DNA of 32,709 nt from Streptomyces barkulensis. GTDB lineage: Bacteria; Actinomycetota; Actinomycetes; Streptomycetales; Streptomycetaceae. Of the stretch, positions 8,023 to 15,831 are shown in pieces. The stretch covers positions 1 through 32,709 of the forward strand of contig NZ_PGSG01000021.1 in assembly GCF_002843305.1 (NCBI RefSeq). The letters are read 5' to 3'. How positions within the stretch are numbered: position 1 is the first letter of the stretch; each line of letters opens with the position of its first letter. The notes beneath the pieces were generated by a model that saw only the letters and a program-made list of their open reading frames with translations, was not told where the DNA came from and made no database searches. The position numbers and the translations under genes were made by a program.

Positions 8023-8994
8023 GTGCGGAAGGCGTGGGTGGCGATCGGGATCGGTTTCGGGCTCGTCATGTGCTTGCTGGCGTTGCTCGTGGTGGGCACG
8101 TACAGCGCCGCGTCGAACCTGTTCGGCGGGCGGGGCGGCGCGGTCGCGCTGGCCAAGAACGCCGTGCCGGCTGCGTACCGGCCGCTGGTGCAGAAGTGGG
8201 GCAACTACTGTCCGGCGCTCAATCCGGCGCTGCTGGCCGCCCAGCTCTTCCAGGAGAGCGGCTGGAACCCGAAGGCGCGCAGCCCCGCCGCGGCGCAGGG
8301 GATAGCCCAGTTCATCCCGGGCACCTGGGCGGTCCACGGTGTCGACGGCGACGGTGACGGCGACCGCGACGTGTGGGATCCGGCCGACGCGATCCCGTCG
8401 GCGGCCAAGTACGACTGCACGCTGGCGAAGAACGTCCGGGGGGTGCCCGGCGATCCGACGGACAACATGCTGGCCGCCTACAACGCGGGCCCCTACGCGG
8501 TGACGAAGTACGGCGGGGTGCCGCCGTACCGCGAGACCCAGAACTACGTGAAGGTCATCCGGAAGCTGGAGAAGAGCTTCGCGGCGCCCGCCGGGCGCCT
8601 GTCGCCGACGAAGCAGGCCGCCGGGGCGATCGACTTCGCGCAGAAGAAGCTGGGGACGCCGTATCTGTGGGGCGGGGACGGCACTCCGGAGGACGGCGGG
8701 CGGTTCGACTGCTCGGGTCTGACGAAGGCGGCGTACGCGAGCGTGGGCATCGAGCTGCCGCGGGTCGCCAACGACCAGTGGAACGCCGGCCCGCACCCGA
8801 GGCGCAACGAGTTGCTCCCGGGTGATCTGGTCTTCTTCGCGCACGACTTGACCGATTCGCGGTCGATCCACCACGTGGGGATCTACGTGGGCGGTGGCTA
8901 TATGATCGACGCGCCGTACACGGGCGCGGTGATCCGCTTCGACCCGATCGACTCCCCCGACTACTTCGGGGCGACGAGGCCCACGGCGTCGTGA
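8023..8994 (+). CDS. Lytic transglycosylase - NlpC/P60 endopeptidase (VirB1-like wall hydrolase)
   Basis: A 323-residue bifunctional peptidoglycan hydrolase. GTG start eight bases after GGGAGG. An uncleaved-looking N-terminal anchor (about 5-27) is followed by an SLT goose-lysozyme-like domain (about 48-185) with the catalytic Glu in FQESGW (E78), AQGIAQFIPGTW and AAYNAG motifs. The C-terminal NlpC/P60 domain (about 198-320) has the catalytic Cys in FDCSGL (C230) and His in HHVGIYVG (H284). The usual third residue (His in MIHAP) appears as Asp (D296). The same domain pair occurs in Gram-positive T4SS wall-penetrating enzymes such as TcpG and TraG of pIP501. Divergent from the cmd genes (SCO4132 equivalent), so it likely opens the wall for that complex. 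Confidence 0.9.
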   Translation: MRKAWVAIGIGFGLVMCLLALLVVGTYSAASNLFGGRGGAVALAKNAVPAAYRPLVQKWGNYCPALNPALLAAQLFQESGWNPKARSPAAAQGIAQFIPGTWAVHGVDGDGDGDRDVWDPADAIPSAAKYDCTLAKNVRGVPGDPTDNMLAAYNAGPYAVTKYGGVPPYRETQNYVKVIRKLEKSFAAPAGRLSPTKQAAGAIDFAQKKLGTPYLWGGDGTPEDGGRFDCSGLTKAAYASVGIELPRVANDQWNAGPHPRRNELLPGDLVFFAHDLTDSRSIHHVGIYVGGGYMIDAPYTGAVIRFDPIDSPDYFGATRPTAS

Positions 8995-8997
8995 ACC

Positions 8998-9018
8998 CCG
9001 GGGCGGCCGCCGCCCCGG
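8998..9018 (+). terminator. GC hairpin after the SLT-NlpC gene
   Basis: A 9-bp perfect stem (CCGGGGCGG, loop CCG, CCGCCCCGG) begins four bases after the stop codon. There is no T tract, as is common for Streptomyces terminators. The following 190 nt to the next start hold no gene. Confidence 0.6.
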
Positions 9019-9208
9019 TGACGCGGTGTGCGGCCGCGGTACCCGGATCTCGGCCCTCAAGCCTCAGGTACGGGTCACCCTCCGATAACGTCCGGGTGAT
9101 CGTTCGGTGGAGGTCGGAACGTACGGCCGGGACAGGGCGTTTCCTTGTCCGGAACGAGCATTCCGCTACCACGGGGGTCGGCAGCGAAGAGTGAAGGGCA
9201 GCATTGCG

Positions 9209-9883
9209 ATGGCCGAATGGGACAACCCCGACGTCGAGCTGCTCCACGACATCAACGGACTGGCCAGACAGGCCCCCGACTGGGCCGACCACCTCATGGA
9301 GTACGTCGGCGAGTACGGCACGATCGTGGCGCTGGCGGTGCTGGGCCTGTGGGCCTGGTGGACGGCGCGGCGCCGCCCGGACGCGGTCGCGGCGGTGGCC
9401 GGGCTGGTCTGGGCGCCGCTGGCGGCCGGGGTGGCGGTGCTGGTCAACGTGCCGATCCGGGAGTTCGTGGAGCGTCCCAGACCCTTTCTGACCCATGACG
9501 GGCTGGAGGTGCTGGTGGACGGGAAGAAGGACTTCTCGTTCGTCAGCGATCACGCGACGCTGGCGATGGCGCTGGCCGTGGGGATCTTCATGGTCAACCG
9601 GCGGCTGGGGCTGGTCGGCATCCTGGTGGCGGTGTTCGCCGGGGTCTGCCGCATCTACATGGGGGTGCACTACCCCACCGACGTGATCGGCGGCCTGGCG
9701 CTGGGCACGGCCGTGGCACTGCTGCTGGCGCCGGTGGCGCTGGCGCTGCTGACGCCGCTGATGCGCGCTATGGCCGCCTCGCCGCGGATCGGCCGGCTGG
9801 TGAGCGTCTCGCCGGAGTCGGCGGCGCGGGCCGGGGAGCCGGACGCGGAGCGGCGGCCGCAGGACCGGGATCTGGTCGCCTGA
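9209..9883 (+). CDS. PAP2-family membrane phosphatase
   Basis: A 224-residue integral membrane protein. The ATG lies ten bases after GAAGGG; a longer in-frame extension upstream is not needed for the fold. Helices lie at about 37-53, 62-82, 116-130, 133-148 and 158-185. PAP2 signature blocks are present: a variant of KxxxxxxRP with Arg for Lys (R84...R91-P92), a variant of PSGH as VSDHA (S113-H115), and RxxxxxHxxxD (R148, H154, D158). The family removes phosphate from lipid phosphates such as phosphatidic acid or undecaprenyl pyrophosphate at the outer membrane face; the substrate here is unknown. Followed by a strong hairpin, so it is probably monocistronic. Confidence 0.88.
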   Translation: MAEWDNPDVELLHDINGLARQAPDWADHLMEYVGEYGTIVALAVLGLWAWWTARRRPDAVAAVAGLVWAPLAAGVAVLVNVPIREFVERPRPFLTHDGLEVLVDGKKDFSFVSDHATLAMALAVGIFMVNRRLGLVGILVAVFAGVCRIYMGVHYPTDVIGGLALGTAVALLLAPVALALLTPLMRAMAASPRIGRLVSVSPESAARAGEPDAERRPQDRDLVA

Positions 9884-9947
9884 GGGACTCCGGGAGACGG
9901 GCGCCCGAGGGTTCGGGGCGCCGGGCGCCGGGCGCCGGAGAAGCTTC

Positions 9948-9979
9948 ACGGCCGCCGGGGCACATGCCCCGGCGGCCGT
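9948..9979. terminator. 14-bp hairpin terminator
   Basis: A perfect 14-bp stem (9948-9961 with 9966-9979) and ACAT loop lies between the PAP2 gene (plus) and the small Cys-rich gene (minus). It is placed to stop both converging transcripts. Confidence 0.75.
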
Positions 9980-10032
9980 TCGCCGTCCTCGGCGCCGTTC
10001 TCCCGACGGGGCCTCACGTCTCCCGGCGGACC

Positions 10033-10215
10033 TCACGCCTCCTGATGGGCCGCGGCGTCCGCACGGGCGCGCCCGCGGGCCCGCCGGGCCGGACCGCGCC
10101 ACCCGCAACTGCAGGCGGCGCTGCAGAACGGCCCCTTCTCCACGGTCGAGATCAGATGCTCCTGCGGTGGCGCCGGCCGCTGGGGCGGCACCCCCTGGCT
10201 GTCGTCCTGCTGCAC
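10033..10215 (-). CDS. Small Cys-rich protein with CxCGW motif
   Basis: A 60-residue protein from a GTG start. The C-terminal half, ending CSAACSCGWRGPARRARGRA and then RADAAAHQEA, carries three cysteines (C31, C35, C37) in a knuckle-like CxxxCxC arrangement followed by a basic helix. This looks like a single zinc-ribbon half site or a metal-binding small protein. I recall similar CSCGWRGPARR tails in other Streptomyces, but no function. The start is uncertain because no ribosome site precedes the GTG, and the open frame continues upstream with nonsense-like composition. Its promoter would overlap the dyads at 10261-10285. Confidence 0.6.
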   Translation of the reverse strand: MQQDDSQGVPPQRPAPPQEHLISTVEKGPFCSAACSCGWRGPARRARGRARADAAAHQEA

Positions 10216-10260
10216 ACGGTCACGGTACCGGCCGTGACGGGGGCGCGGAGGCGTCGTTAG

Positions 10261-10285
10261 TCGGAACGGGTTCCGATACGCGTAT
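10261..10285. promoter_or_regulatory. Two adjoining palindromes upstream of the lipoprotein gene
   Basis: TCGGAAC-GG-GTTCCGA (10261-10276) is a perfect 7-2-7 dyad. It shares its last base with ATACGCGTAT (10276-10285), a perfect 10-bp palindrome. The pair sits 17 nt before the lipoprotein ATG and 45 nt from the divergent small gene, so it could control both. GGAAC is also the -35 consensus of many ECF sigma factors, an alternative reading. Confidence 0.55.
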
Positions 10286-10302
10286 TTGGGGGTCGTCAGA
10301 CG

Positions 10303-11160
10303 ATGGTGGTGCAGCGGGGGAGCAAGGGCCGGACCACGGCGGTCGGCGCGGTCTGCGCCGGGACGGTGCTGGCGGTCCTCACCGCCGCGGGCTGCTCCGG
10401 GCGGGGGGCCGCCGCCGCCGACGTGAGCGCCGCCGAGGCGCGGGCCGCCGTCCGGGAGGCGGCCGGGGCGCTGGCCGGGTCGGGCACCTCCCGGACGAGT
10501 ACGGCGGTGGAGATGACCAACGGCGGAACCCGGGTCACCATCCGGGGCACGGGCGTCTTCGACTACGGGAGGCGGACGGGGCGGCTGAGGGTGGTGCTGC
10601 CGGGCGAGGCCACCGGCGAGAGCGGGCGCCGCCGGGTCGTGGAACTGGTCACGCCGGGCGCGCTGTACATGAGGAACCGGGGCGCGGGCGTGCCCGACGG
10701 CAAGTGGGTGCGGGTGGACACGGCGACCCTCCCCGACGGGAATCTGGTCACGGGGGGCGCCACCGACCCGATCAGCGCCGCCGAGCTGCTGCGCGGTGTG
10801 CGGTCGGCGTCGTTCCACGGTGAGGAGCGGCTCCACGGGGAGACGGTGCGGCACTACCGGGGCACCGTGGACCTCGCGGCGGCGGCGAGGGAGGCGGAGC
10901 CGCGCTCGCGGGGGCAGCTGGCCGCGGCGGCGGAGGGACTCTCGAACCGGACGGTGGCCTTCGACGCCTATGTGGACGAGCGCGGGCGGCTGCGGAAGGT
11001 CCGGCACCGTTTCTCCTTCCCGCGGGCGGCGGGCGCCCCGGGCGGGGAGGGCGACGCCACGGTGGTCTCCACCACGTCGCTGTACGGCTTCGGCGTGCCG
11101 GTGGAGGTCGAGCTGCCGGAGCCGGAGGACATCTACACCGGGAGGATCGCCGCGCCGTAG
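10303..11160 (+). CDS. LppX/LolA-like lipoprotein
   Basis: A 285-residue exported lipoprotein. The signal peptide (about 8-31) ends in a lipobox LTAAGC with Cys31 as the lipidated residue. The mature part reads as alternating strands with repeated patterns such as FDYGRRTGRLRVVLPG, GALYMRNRG and GKWVRVDT, typical of the half-barrel LppX_LprAFG/LolA-like fold used for carrying hydrophobic ligands. The start is taken at the first ATG after a GGGGG track; GTG codons nearby are alternatives. SCO4134 equivalent by position. The ligand is unknown. Runs toward a small unknown gene about 125 nt downstream. Confidence 0.8.
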   Translation: MVVQRGSKGRTTAVGAVCAGTVLAVLTAAGCSGRGAAAADVSAAEARAAVREAAGALAGSGTSRTSTAVEMTNGGTRVTIRGTGVFDYGRRTGRLRVVLPGEATGESGRRRVVELVTPGALYMRNRGAGVPDGKWVRVDTATLPDGNLVTGGATDPISAAELLRGVRSASFHGEERLHGETVRHYRGTVDLAAAAREAEPRSRGQLAAAAEGLSNRTVAFDAYVDERGRLRKVRHRFSFPRAAGAPGGEGDATVVSTTSLYGFGVPVEVELPEPEDIYTGRIAAP

Positions 11161-11286
11161 GGAGCGCGGGAGTGCGCCGGGGCGTGGCCGGGAGCGGCGG
11201 CGCGAAATGGTCCGGACGTGCCATGCGCGCGGGACGCGCTTCTTCCTACTCTGGAGTTCGGCTGCGTCGGAGGGGAGGCGGAGGTG

Positions 11287-11484
11287 GTGGTGCGGGTGTC
11301 CGGGGAGAACAGCGGTCCACTGGCCGAGGACCACGTGGCCCTCGACGAGATCGAGCTCTACGGGGAGCTGATGATCGCGGCGTCGGCCGCGGTCGAGGAC
11401 CGGCTCAGTCCCGCCCGTATCGACGAGGTGCTGCGGGTCGGGCGCGACCACGAGCGGAAGGGCCGCGGCCTGCCGCGGCCCTGA
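11287..11484 (+). CDS. Small conserved-looking acidic protein, function unknown
   Basis: About 65 residues, beginning at one of a run of GTG codons (11284, 11287, 11290 or 11296) just after overlapping GGAGG sequences at 11274-11284. The sequence has a strongly helical, amphipathic core (ALDEIELYGELMIAASAAVE) and ends ARIDEVLRVGRDHERKGRGL. No cysteines, membrane helix or known motif. Position corresponds to SCO4135, between the lipoprotein and csoR. Good ribosome sites and a normal protein composition support it being real. Confidence 0.65.
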   Translation: MVRVSGENSGPLAEDHVALDEIELYGELMIAASAAVEDRLSPARIDEVLRVGRDHERKGRGLPRP

Positions 11485-11537
11485 CCGCGGCCCGGGCCCG
11501 GGCGGAACGGGGCGGGACAGGCGGTACGGGACGGGCG

Positions 11538-11858
11538 TCAGGTGCGCAGCAGCCGGGCGATGGCGGCCGTGGCCTCCTCCACCTTGGCGTCGATCTCCTC
11601 GCCGCCCTCGGTGGCCGCCTGGGCCACACAGTGGCGCAGGTGCTCCTCCAGCAGCCGGAGGGCGAAGGACTGCAGGGCCTTGGTGGACGCCGAGACCTGG
11701 GTGAGTATGTCGATGCAGTAGACGTCCTCCTCGACCATGCGCTGCAGGCCGCGGATCTGGCCCTCGATGCGCCGCAGTCGTTTGAGGTGGGCGTCCTTCT
11801 CCTTGGCGTAGCCGTGCGGACCGTGGACGGTCTCTGGACGGGCGTCGGTGGTCGTCAT
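11538..11858 (-). CDS. csoR: CsoR copper(I)-sensing repressor
   Basis: A 106-residue DUF156/CsoR-family repressor. ATG with GGGAGGA four bases upstream. The Cu(I) ligand set C-H-C is intact: Cys48 (DVYCIDIL), His73 and Cys77 (EEHLRHC), with the second-shell Tyr47. The spacing equals that reported for S. lividans CsoR. The four-helix core starts at about residue 20 (KDAHLKRLRRIEGQIRGL). The apo form binds DNA and Cu(I) releases it. A matching operator lies just upstream, so autoregulation is likely. No copper ATPase or CopZ is in the window, so its other targets must be elsewhere. It runs convergent to the small gene at 11287. Confidence 0.95.
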   Translation of the reverse strand: MTTTDARPETVHGPHGYAKEKDAHLKRLRRIEGQIRGLQRMVEEDVYCIDILTQVSASTKALQSFALRLLEEHLRHCVAQAATEGGEEIDAKVEEATAAIARLLRT

Positions 11859-11888
11859 ACGGTCCTCCCGTGGTCGCTGTGAGGATCA

Positions 11889-11905
11889 ATACCCCCACCG
11901 GGTAT
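11889..11905. promoter_or_regulatory. CsoR operator
   Basis: ATACCCCCACCGGGTAT is a 6-5-6 dyad (ATACCC and GGGTAT) of the type bound by CsoR in actinobacteria. It lies 31 nt upstream of the csoR start codon, over the expected promoter. Confidence 0.85.
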
Positions 11906-12020
11906 ATGGTACCGAATTTTCCGTTCTGTGGTGATGGGGGCGTGGATCCCCGGGTACGGAACGTGTGGTCCGATGGGTGACACTGAAGGACGCCGGTTCG
12001 ATGTGGCCGGATGATGCGCC

Positions 12021-12026
12021 TAGCAT
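12021..12026 (+). promoter_or_regulatory. Possible -10 of the DUF47-pitH operon
   Basis: TAGCAT matches a vegetative -10 and lies 37 nt before the GTG start. A weak TTCGAT at 11997-12002 could be the -35 with an 18-nt spacer. No PHO-box-like GTTCACC repeats are visible upstream of this operon. Confidence 0.35.
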
Positions 12027-12063
12027 CATCGAGACCGACAACGATGCACCTCGAGGAATCCCA

Positions 12064-12684
12064 GTGCGCTTTCGTCTGACCCCCAGGGAGACGAGCTTCT
12101 ACGACATGTTCGCGGCCTCCGCGGACAACATCGTCACGGGCTCGAAGCTCCTGATGGAACTGCTCGGGGCGGAGACCTCGGCCCGGGCCGAGATCTCGGA
12201 GCGCATGCGTGCCGCCGAGCACGCCGGTGACGACGCCACCCACGCGATCTTCCACCAGCTGAACTCCTCGTTCATCACGCCGTTCGACCGTGAGGACATC
12301 TACCGGCTCGCATCGTCGCTCGACGACATCATGGACTTCATGGAGGAGGCCGTCGACCTCGTCGTCCTCTACCAGGTCGAGGAACTGCCCAAGGGGGTCG
12401 AGCAGCAGATCGAGGTCCTGGCCCGGGCGGCCGAGCTGACCGCCGAGGCGATGCCGAACCTGCGGACGATGGCCAACCTCACCGAGTACTGGATCGAGGT
12501 CAACCGGCTGGAGAACCAGGCCGACCAGATCCACCGCAAGCTGCTGGCCCATCTGTTCAACGGCAAGTACGACGCGATCGAGGTGCTCAAGCTCAAGCAG
12601 ATCGTGGATGTCCTGGAGGAGGCGGCCGACGCCTTCGAGCACGTGGCGAACACGGTGGAGACCATCGCCGTCAAGGAGTCCTGA
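12064..12684 (+). CDS. DUF47 PhoU-like protein, Pit accessory
   Basis: A 206-residue all-helical cytosolic protein. The GTG start (RFRLTPRETSFYDMFAAS) follows GAGGA; the frame is open upstream but without a ribosome site. Length and sequence fit the DUF47/PhoU-like family, whose genes almost always precede a PiT phosphate transporter. Conserved Glu/Asp-rich helices (DREDIYRLASSLDDIMDFMEE; KQIVDVLEEAADAFEHVAN) are expected to bind metal-phosphate clusters and gate the transporter. The stop is five nt before pitH with an AAGGAG overlapping the end, so the two are one operon. SCO4137 equivalent. Confidence 0.93.
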   Translation: MRFRLTPRETSFYDMFAASADNIVTGSKLLMELLGAETSARAEISERMRAAEHAGDDATHAIFHQLNSSFITPFDREDIYRLASSLDDIMDFMEEAVDLVVLYQVEELPKGVEQQIEVLARAAELTAEAMPNLRTMANLTEYWIEVNRLENQADQIHRKLLAHLFNGKYDAIEVLKLKQIVDVLEEAADAFEHVANTVETIAVKES

Positions 12685-12689
12685 ACCAC

Positions 12690-13685
12690 GTGGACACCTT
12701 CGCGCTCGTACTGACCGTCGGGGTCGCGCTCTTCTTCACCTACACCAACGGCTTCCACGACTCGGCGAACGCCATCGCCACCTCCGTCTCCACCCGCGCG
12801 CTCACCCCCCGGGCCGCACTGCTGATGGCGGCGGTGATGAACCTGGCGGGCGCCTTCCTGGGAAGCGGCGTCGCCAAGACCGTCAGCGAGGGGCTGATCG
12901 AGACCCCGCACGGCCAGAGCGGAATGGCGATCCTGTTCGCGGCGCTGGTCGGCGCGATCGCCTGGAACATGATCACCTGGTACTTCGGCCTGCCGTCCTC
13001 CTCCTCGCACGCGCTGTTCGGCGGCATGGTGGGCGCGGCGCTGGCGGGCGGCATCGCGGTGTACTGGTCCGGGGTGTTCTCGAAGATCGTCATCCCGATG
13101 TTCGTCTCGCCGCTGGTCGGCCTGCTGCTCGGCTACCTGGTGATGGTGGCCATCATGTGGCTGTTCCGCAGGGCCAATCCGCAGCGGGCCAAGCGCGGCT
13201 TCCGCATGGCCCAGACGGTCTCGGCCGCGGGCATGGCGCTCGGCCACGGTCTGCAGGACGCGCAGAAGACGATGGGCATCGTGGTGATGGCCCTGGTGAT
13301 CGCGGACGTCCAGGACCACGGGCAGATCCCGGTCTGGGTCAAGATCGCCTGCGCGCTGATGCTGTCGCTGGGGACGTACGCCGGAGGCTGGCGGATCATG
13401 CGGACACTGGGGCGCCGGATCATCGAACTGGACCCGCCGCAGGGGTTCGCCGCCGAGACGACGGCGGCGTCGGTGATGTACACCGCCTCGTTCATGTTCC
13501 ACGCCCCGATCTCCACCACCCATGTGATCACCTCCGCGATCATGGGCGTGGGCGCCACCAAGCGGGTCAGCGCGGTGCGCTGGGGGGTGGCGAAGAACAT
13601 CGTGCTCGGCTGGTTCATCACGATGCCGGCTGCCGCGCTGGTGGCCGCGGTGAGTTATTGGGCGGTGCGGGCGGTCGCGGGCTGA
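12690..13685 (+). CDS. pitH1: Low-affinity inorganic phosphate transporter (PiT family)
   Basis: A 331-residue membrane transporter, from GTG eleven bases after AAGGAG. Both PiT half-signatures are seen: N-terminal TNGFHDSANAIATS (N20, D24, N27) and the internal repeat GHGLQDAQKTMGI (G185-I197). About nine to ten helices. The family couples uptake of metal-phosphate to the proton gradient. Gene context (DUF47 upstream, convergent pst operon) equals SCO4138 in S. coelicolor. The last 69 nt of the gene plus 11 nt after the stop are duplicated 135 nt downstream (see repeats). Confidence 0.95.
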   Translation: MDTFALVLTVGVALFFTYTNGFHDSANAIATSVSTRALTPRAALLMAAVMNLAGAFLGSGVAKTVSEGLIETPHGQSGMAILFAALVGAIAWNMITWYFGLPSSSSHALFGGMVGAALAGGIAVYWSGVFSKIVIPMFVSPLVGLLLGYLVMVAIMWLFRRANPQRAKRGFRMAQTVSAAGMALGHGLQDAQKTMGIVVMALVIADVQDHGQIPVWVKIACALMLSLGTYAGGWRIMRTLGRRIIELDPPQGFAAETTAASVMYTASFMFHAPISTTHVITSAIMGVGATKRVSAVRWGVAKNIVLGWFITMPAAALVAAVSYWAVRAVAG

Positions 13686-13696
13686 GTCCGTGTTCC
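13617..13696 (+). repeat. Copy 1 of 80-bp direct repeat (pitH 3' end)
   Basis: Covers the last 22 codons and stop of pitH plus 11 nt. It matches 13752-13831 at 79 of 80 positions; the single difference is C13672 versus T13807. Confidence 0.95.
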
Positions 13697-13751
13697 GGTG
13701 GTGCGGGGGTGTCCGGCCGGGGGTTCGGGGGTTGCCCCCGGGTGGTGCCGT

Positions 13752-13831
13752 ATCACGATGCCGGCTGCCGCGCTGGTGGCCGCGGTGAGTTATTGGGCGG
13801 TGCGGGTGGTCGCGGGCTGAGTCCGTGTTCC
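13752..13831 (+). repeat. Copy 2 of 80-bp direct repeat (orphan pitH tail)
   Basis: A second copy of the pitH C-terminal coding end including a stop codon, 55 nt after copy 1 and 135 nt offset. It has no start codon of its own and is not a gene. The 55-nt spacer contains a small GGGGG-TT-CCCCC type hairpin (about 13727-13739). Confidence 0.95.
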
Positions 13832-13849
13832 CGCAGGCCCGAACGTGGG

Positions 13850-13880
13850 ACGCCCGCCCCCGGGAGCCGGGGGCGGGCGT
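13850..13880. terminator. Bidirectional terminator, pitH / pstB
   Basis: A perfect 12-bp GC stem (13850-13861 with 13869-13880), loop GGGAGCC, followed by TTTCG on the plus strand. It lies between the convergent pitH and pstB genes. Confidence 0.8.
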
Positions 13881-13945
13881 TTCGTCTTGCGGTGGCACCG
13901 CCATGCAGCACCGCAGACGGCCGGGACGGGCCGGGACCGGCCGGA

Positions 13946-14722
13946 TCAGCCGAAGCGGCCCGAGATGTAGTCCTCGGTGGCCTGGACCGAGGGGTTGGAG
14001 AAGATGCGTTCGGTGTCGTCGATCTCGATCAGCTTGCCGGGCTGGCCGACCGCCGCCAGGTTGAAGAAGGCGGTGCGGTCCGACACGCGCGCGGCCTGCT
14101 GCATGTTGTGGGTCACGATGACGATCGTGAACCGCTCCTTCAGCTCGGAGATCAGGTCCTCGATGGCGAGGGTGGAGATCGGGTCGAGCGCGGAGCACGG
14201 CTCGTCCATCAGCAGCACCTGCGGCTCGACCGCGATGGCGCGGGCGATGCACAGCCGCTGCTGCTGGCCGCCGGAGAGGCCGGAGCCGGGCTTGTTCAGG
14301 CGGTCCTTGACCTCGTTCCAGAGGTTGGCGCCCTTGAGGGACTTCTCGACGACGTCGTCGAGCTGCGACTTCCTGTAGGAGCCGTTGAGCCGCAGGCCCG
14401 CCGCCACGTTGTCGTAGATCGACATGGTGGGGAACGGGTTGGGGCGCTGGAAGACCATGCCGATGGTGCGGCGGACGGAGACCGGGTCGACACCGCCGGC
14501 GTACAGGTCCTCGTTGTCGAGCATCACCTTGCCCTCGACACGTCCGCCGGGGGTGACCTCGTGCATGCGGTTGAGGGTGCGCAGGAAGGTGGACTTGCCG
14601 CAGCCGGACGGGCCGATGAAGGCGGTCACGGAGCGCGGCTCGACGGACATGGAGATGTCCTCGATCGCCTTGTGGGAGCCGTAGTACGCGGTGAGGCCGC
14701 TGACGTCGATGCGCTTGGCCAT
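13946..14722 (-). CDS. pstB: PstB phosphate ABC transporter ATPase
   Basis: A 258-residue ABC ATPase starting at [10 protein letters not shown]; the longer open frame upstream overlaps pstA and is discarded. Walker A GPSGCGKS (37-44), Q-loop Q92, signature LSGGQQQR (149-156), Walker B LLMDEP (170-175) and H-loop H205 are all intact. It drives high-affinity phosphate import through PstA-PstC. Last gene of pstSCAB, 32 nt after pstA, followed by a terminator. Confidence 0.97.
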   Translation of the reverse strand: MAKRIDVSGLTAYYGSHKAIEDISMSVEPRSVTAFIGPSGCGKSTFLRTLNRMHEVTPGGRVEGKVMLDNEDLYAGGVDPVSVRRTIGMVFQRPNPFPTMSIYDNVAAGLRLNGSYRKSQLDDVVEKSLKGANLWNEVKDRLNKPGSGLSGGQQQRLCIARAIAVEPQVLLMDEPCSALDPISTLAIEDLISELKERFTIVIVTHNMQQAARVSDRTAFFNLAAVGQPGKLIEIDDTERIFSNPSVQATEDYISGRFG

Positions 14723-14754
14723 GGGAATCACTTCTCTTCTGCTCGTGCGGCCGG

Positions 14755-15831
14755 TCAGCGGCCGGTCTTCGGGGCCTTCCAGCGGGCTATGCCGCGGGCC
14801 ACCAGGTTCAGGATCATCACGAAGGCGATCAGCACGAGGGCCGCCGCCCAGGCGCGGTCGTAGGAGGCCTCGTTGCCGTTGGCCCACTGCTCGTAGACGT
14901 AGTACGGCAGGGAGGACTGGGCGCCCTCGAAGGGGTTGTTGTTGATCGACTGGGCGCCGAACACCAGCAGCAGGATCGGCGCGGTCTCACCGGCGATACG
15001 GGCGACGGCGAGCATGACGCCCGTGGTGATGCCGCCGATCGCGGTGGGCAGCACGACCTTGAGGATGGTGCGCCACTTGGGCACGCCCAGCGCCAGGGAC
15101 GCCTCGCGCAGCTCGTTCGGGACGAGCTTGAGCATCTCCTCGGTGGAGCGCACGACGATCGGCATCATCAGGATCGCCAGCGCCATGGCGCCGGCGAAGC
15201 CGGAGTAGCCGAAGTCCAGGATGATGATCCAGAAGGACAGGACGAACAGGCCGGCCACGATCGAGGGGATGCCGGTCATGACGTCGACGAAGAAGGTGAC
15301 GGCCGTGGCGAGCTTGCCGCGCCCGTACTCGACCAGGTAGATCGCGGTCAGCAGACCGATCGGCGCCGCGATCAGGGTGGCGATGCCGACCTGCTCGATG
15401 GTGCCGACGATCGCGTGGTAGATGCCGCCGCCGGGCTGGAGGGTGATCACACCGCTCATGGAGTGGGTGAGGAAGTACCCGTCCAGGACCTTGGTGCCGC
15501 GTGCGATCGTCTCCCAGATCAGGGAGGCCAGCGGGAGGACGGCGACCAGGAAGCTGACCCAGATCAGACTGGTGGCCAGCCTGTCCTTGGCCTGGCGGCG
15601 GCCCTCGACGGCCGTGGTGAGGGCGTAGGTGGCCGCGACGTAGACGATCGCGGCGATCAGGCCCCACTGGATGCGGCTGGCCAGGCCGAACACCAGGCCG
15701 GCTCCGGCGCCGACGCCCGCGGAGAGCAGGGCGAGGCCGGCGGGGGCCCAGCGCGGCAGGCGGGGCTGCTTGAGGGTGCCGCCGGAGGGCGGCACGGTGA
15801 CCGGGGGCTTCTCCATGACTGCGTTGCTCAT
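14755..15831 (-). CDS. pstA: PstA phosphate ABC transporter permease
   Basis: A 358-residue permease. The ATG overlaps the pstC stop by one base (ATGA), indicating coupled translation. A Pro-rich N-terminal tail is followed by two helices (about 31-52 and 80-100) and a binding-protein-dependent transport domain. It has the EAA-type loop [23 protein letters not shown] that contacts PstB. Pairs with PstC to form the membrane channel. Confidence 0.95.
   Translation of the reverse strand: MSNAVMEKPPVTVPPSGGTLKQPRLPRWAPAGLALLSAGVGAGAGLVFGLASRIQWGLIAAIVYVAATYALTTAVEGRRQAKDRLATSLIWVSFLVAVLPLASLIWETIARGTKVLDGYFLTHSMSGVITLQPGGGIYHAIVGTIEQVGIATLIAAPIGLLTAIYLVEYGRGKLATAVTFFVDVMTGIPSIVAGLFVLSFWIIILDFGYSGFAGAMALAILMMPIVVRSTEEMLKLVPNELREASLALGVPKWRTILKVVLPTAIGGITTGVMLAVARIAGETAPILLLVFGAQSINNNPFEGAQSSLPYYVYEQWANGNEASYDRAWAAALVLIAFVMILNLVARGIARWKAPKTGR

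Noticed and set aside
395..8994. Integrative conjugative element
   Set aside because: No integrase, excisionase, relaxase, replication gene or att duplication flanks the cluster, and it equals a conserved core locus in S. coelicolor.
11885..12063. PHO box upstream of DUF47-pitH
   Set aside because: No GTTCACC-like 11-nt direct repeats could be found; a single GGTGACACTGAAGG is too weak.
13752..13831. Second short pitH-like gene
   Set aside because: Only the last 22 codons are present, with no start or promoter; it is a duplicated fragment.
14723..14887. 55-residue N-terminal extension of PstB
   Set aside because: It overlaps the pstA 3' end, has no PstB homology, and [10 protein letters not shown] has the proper spacing after a ribosome site.
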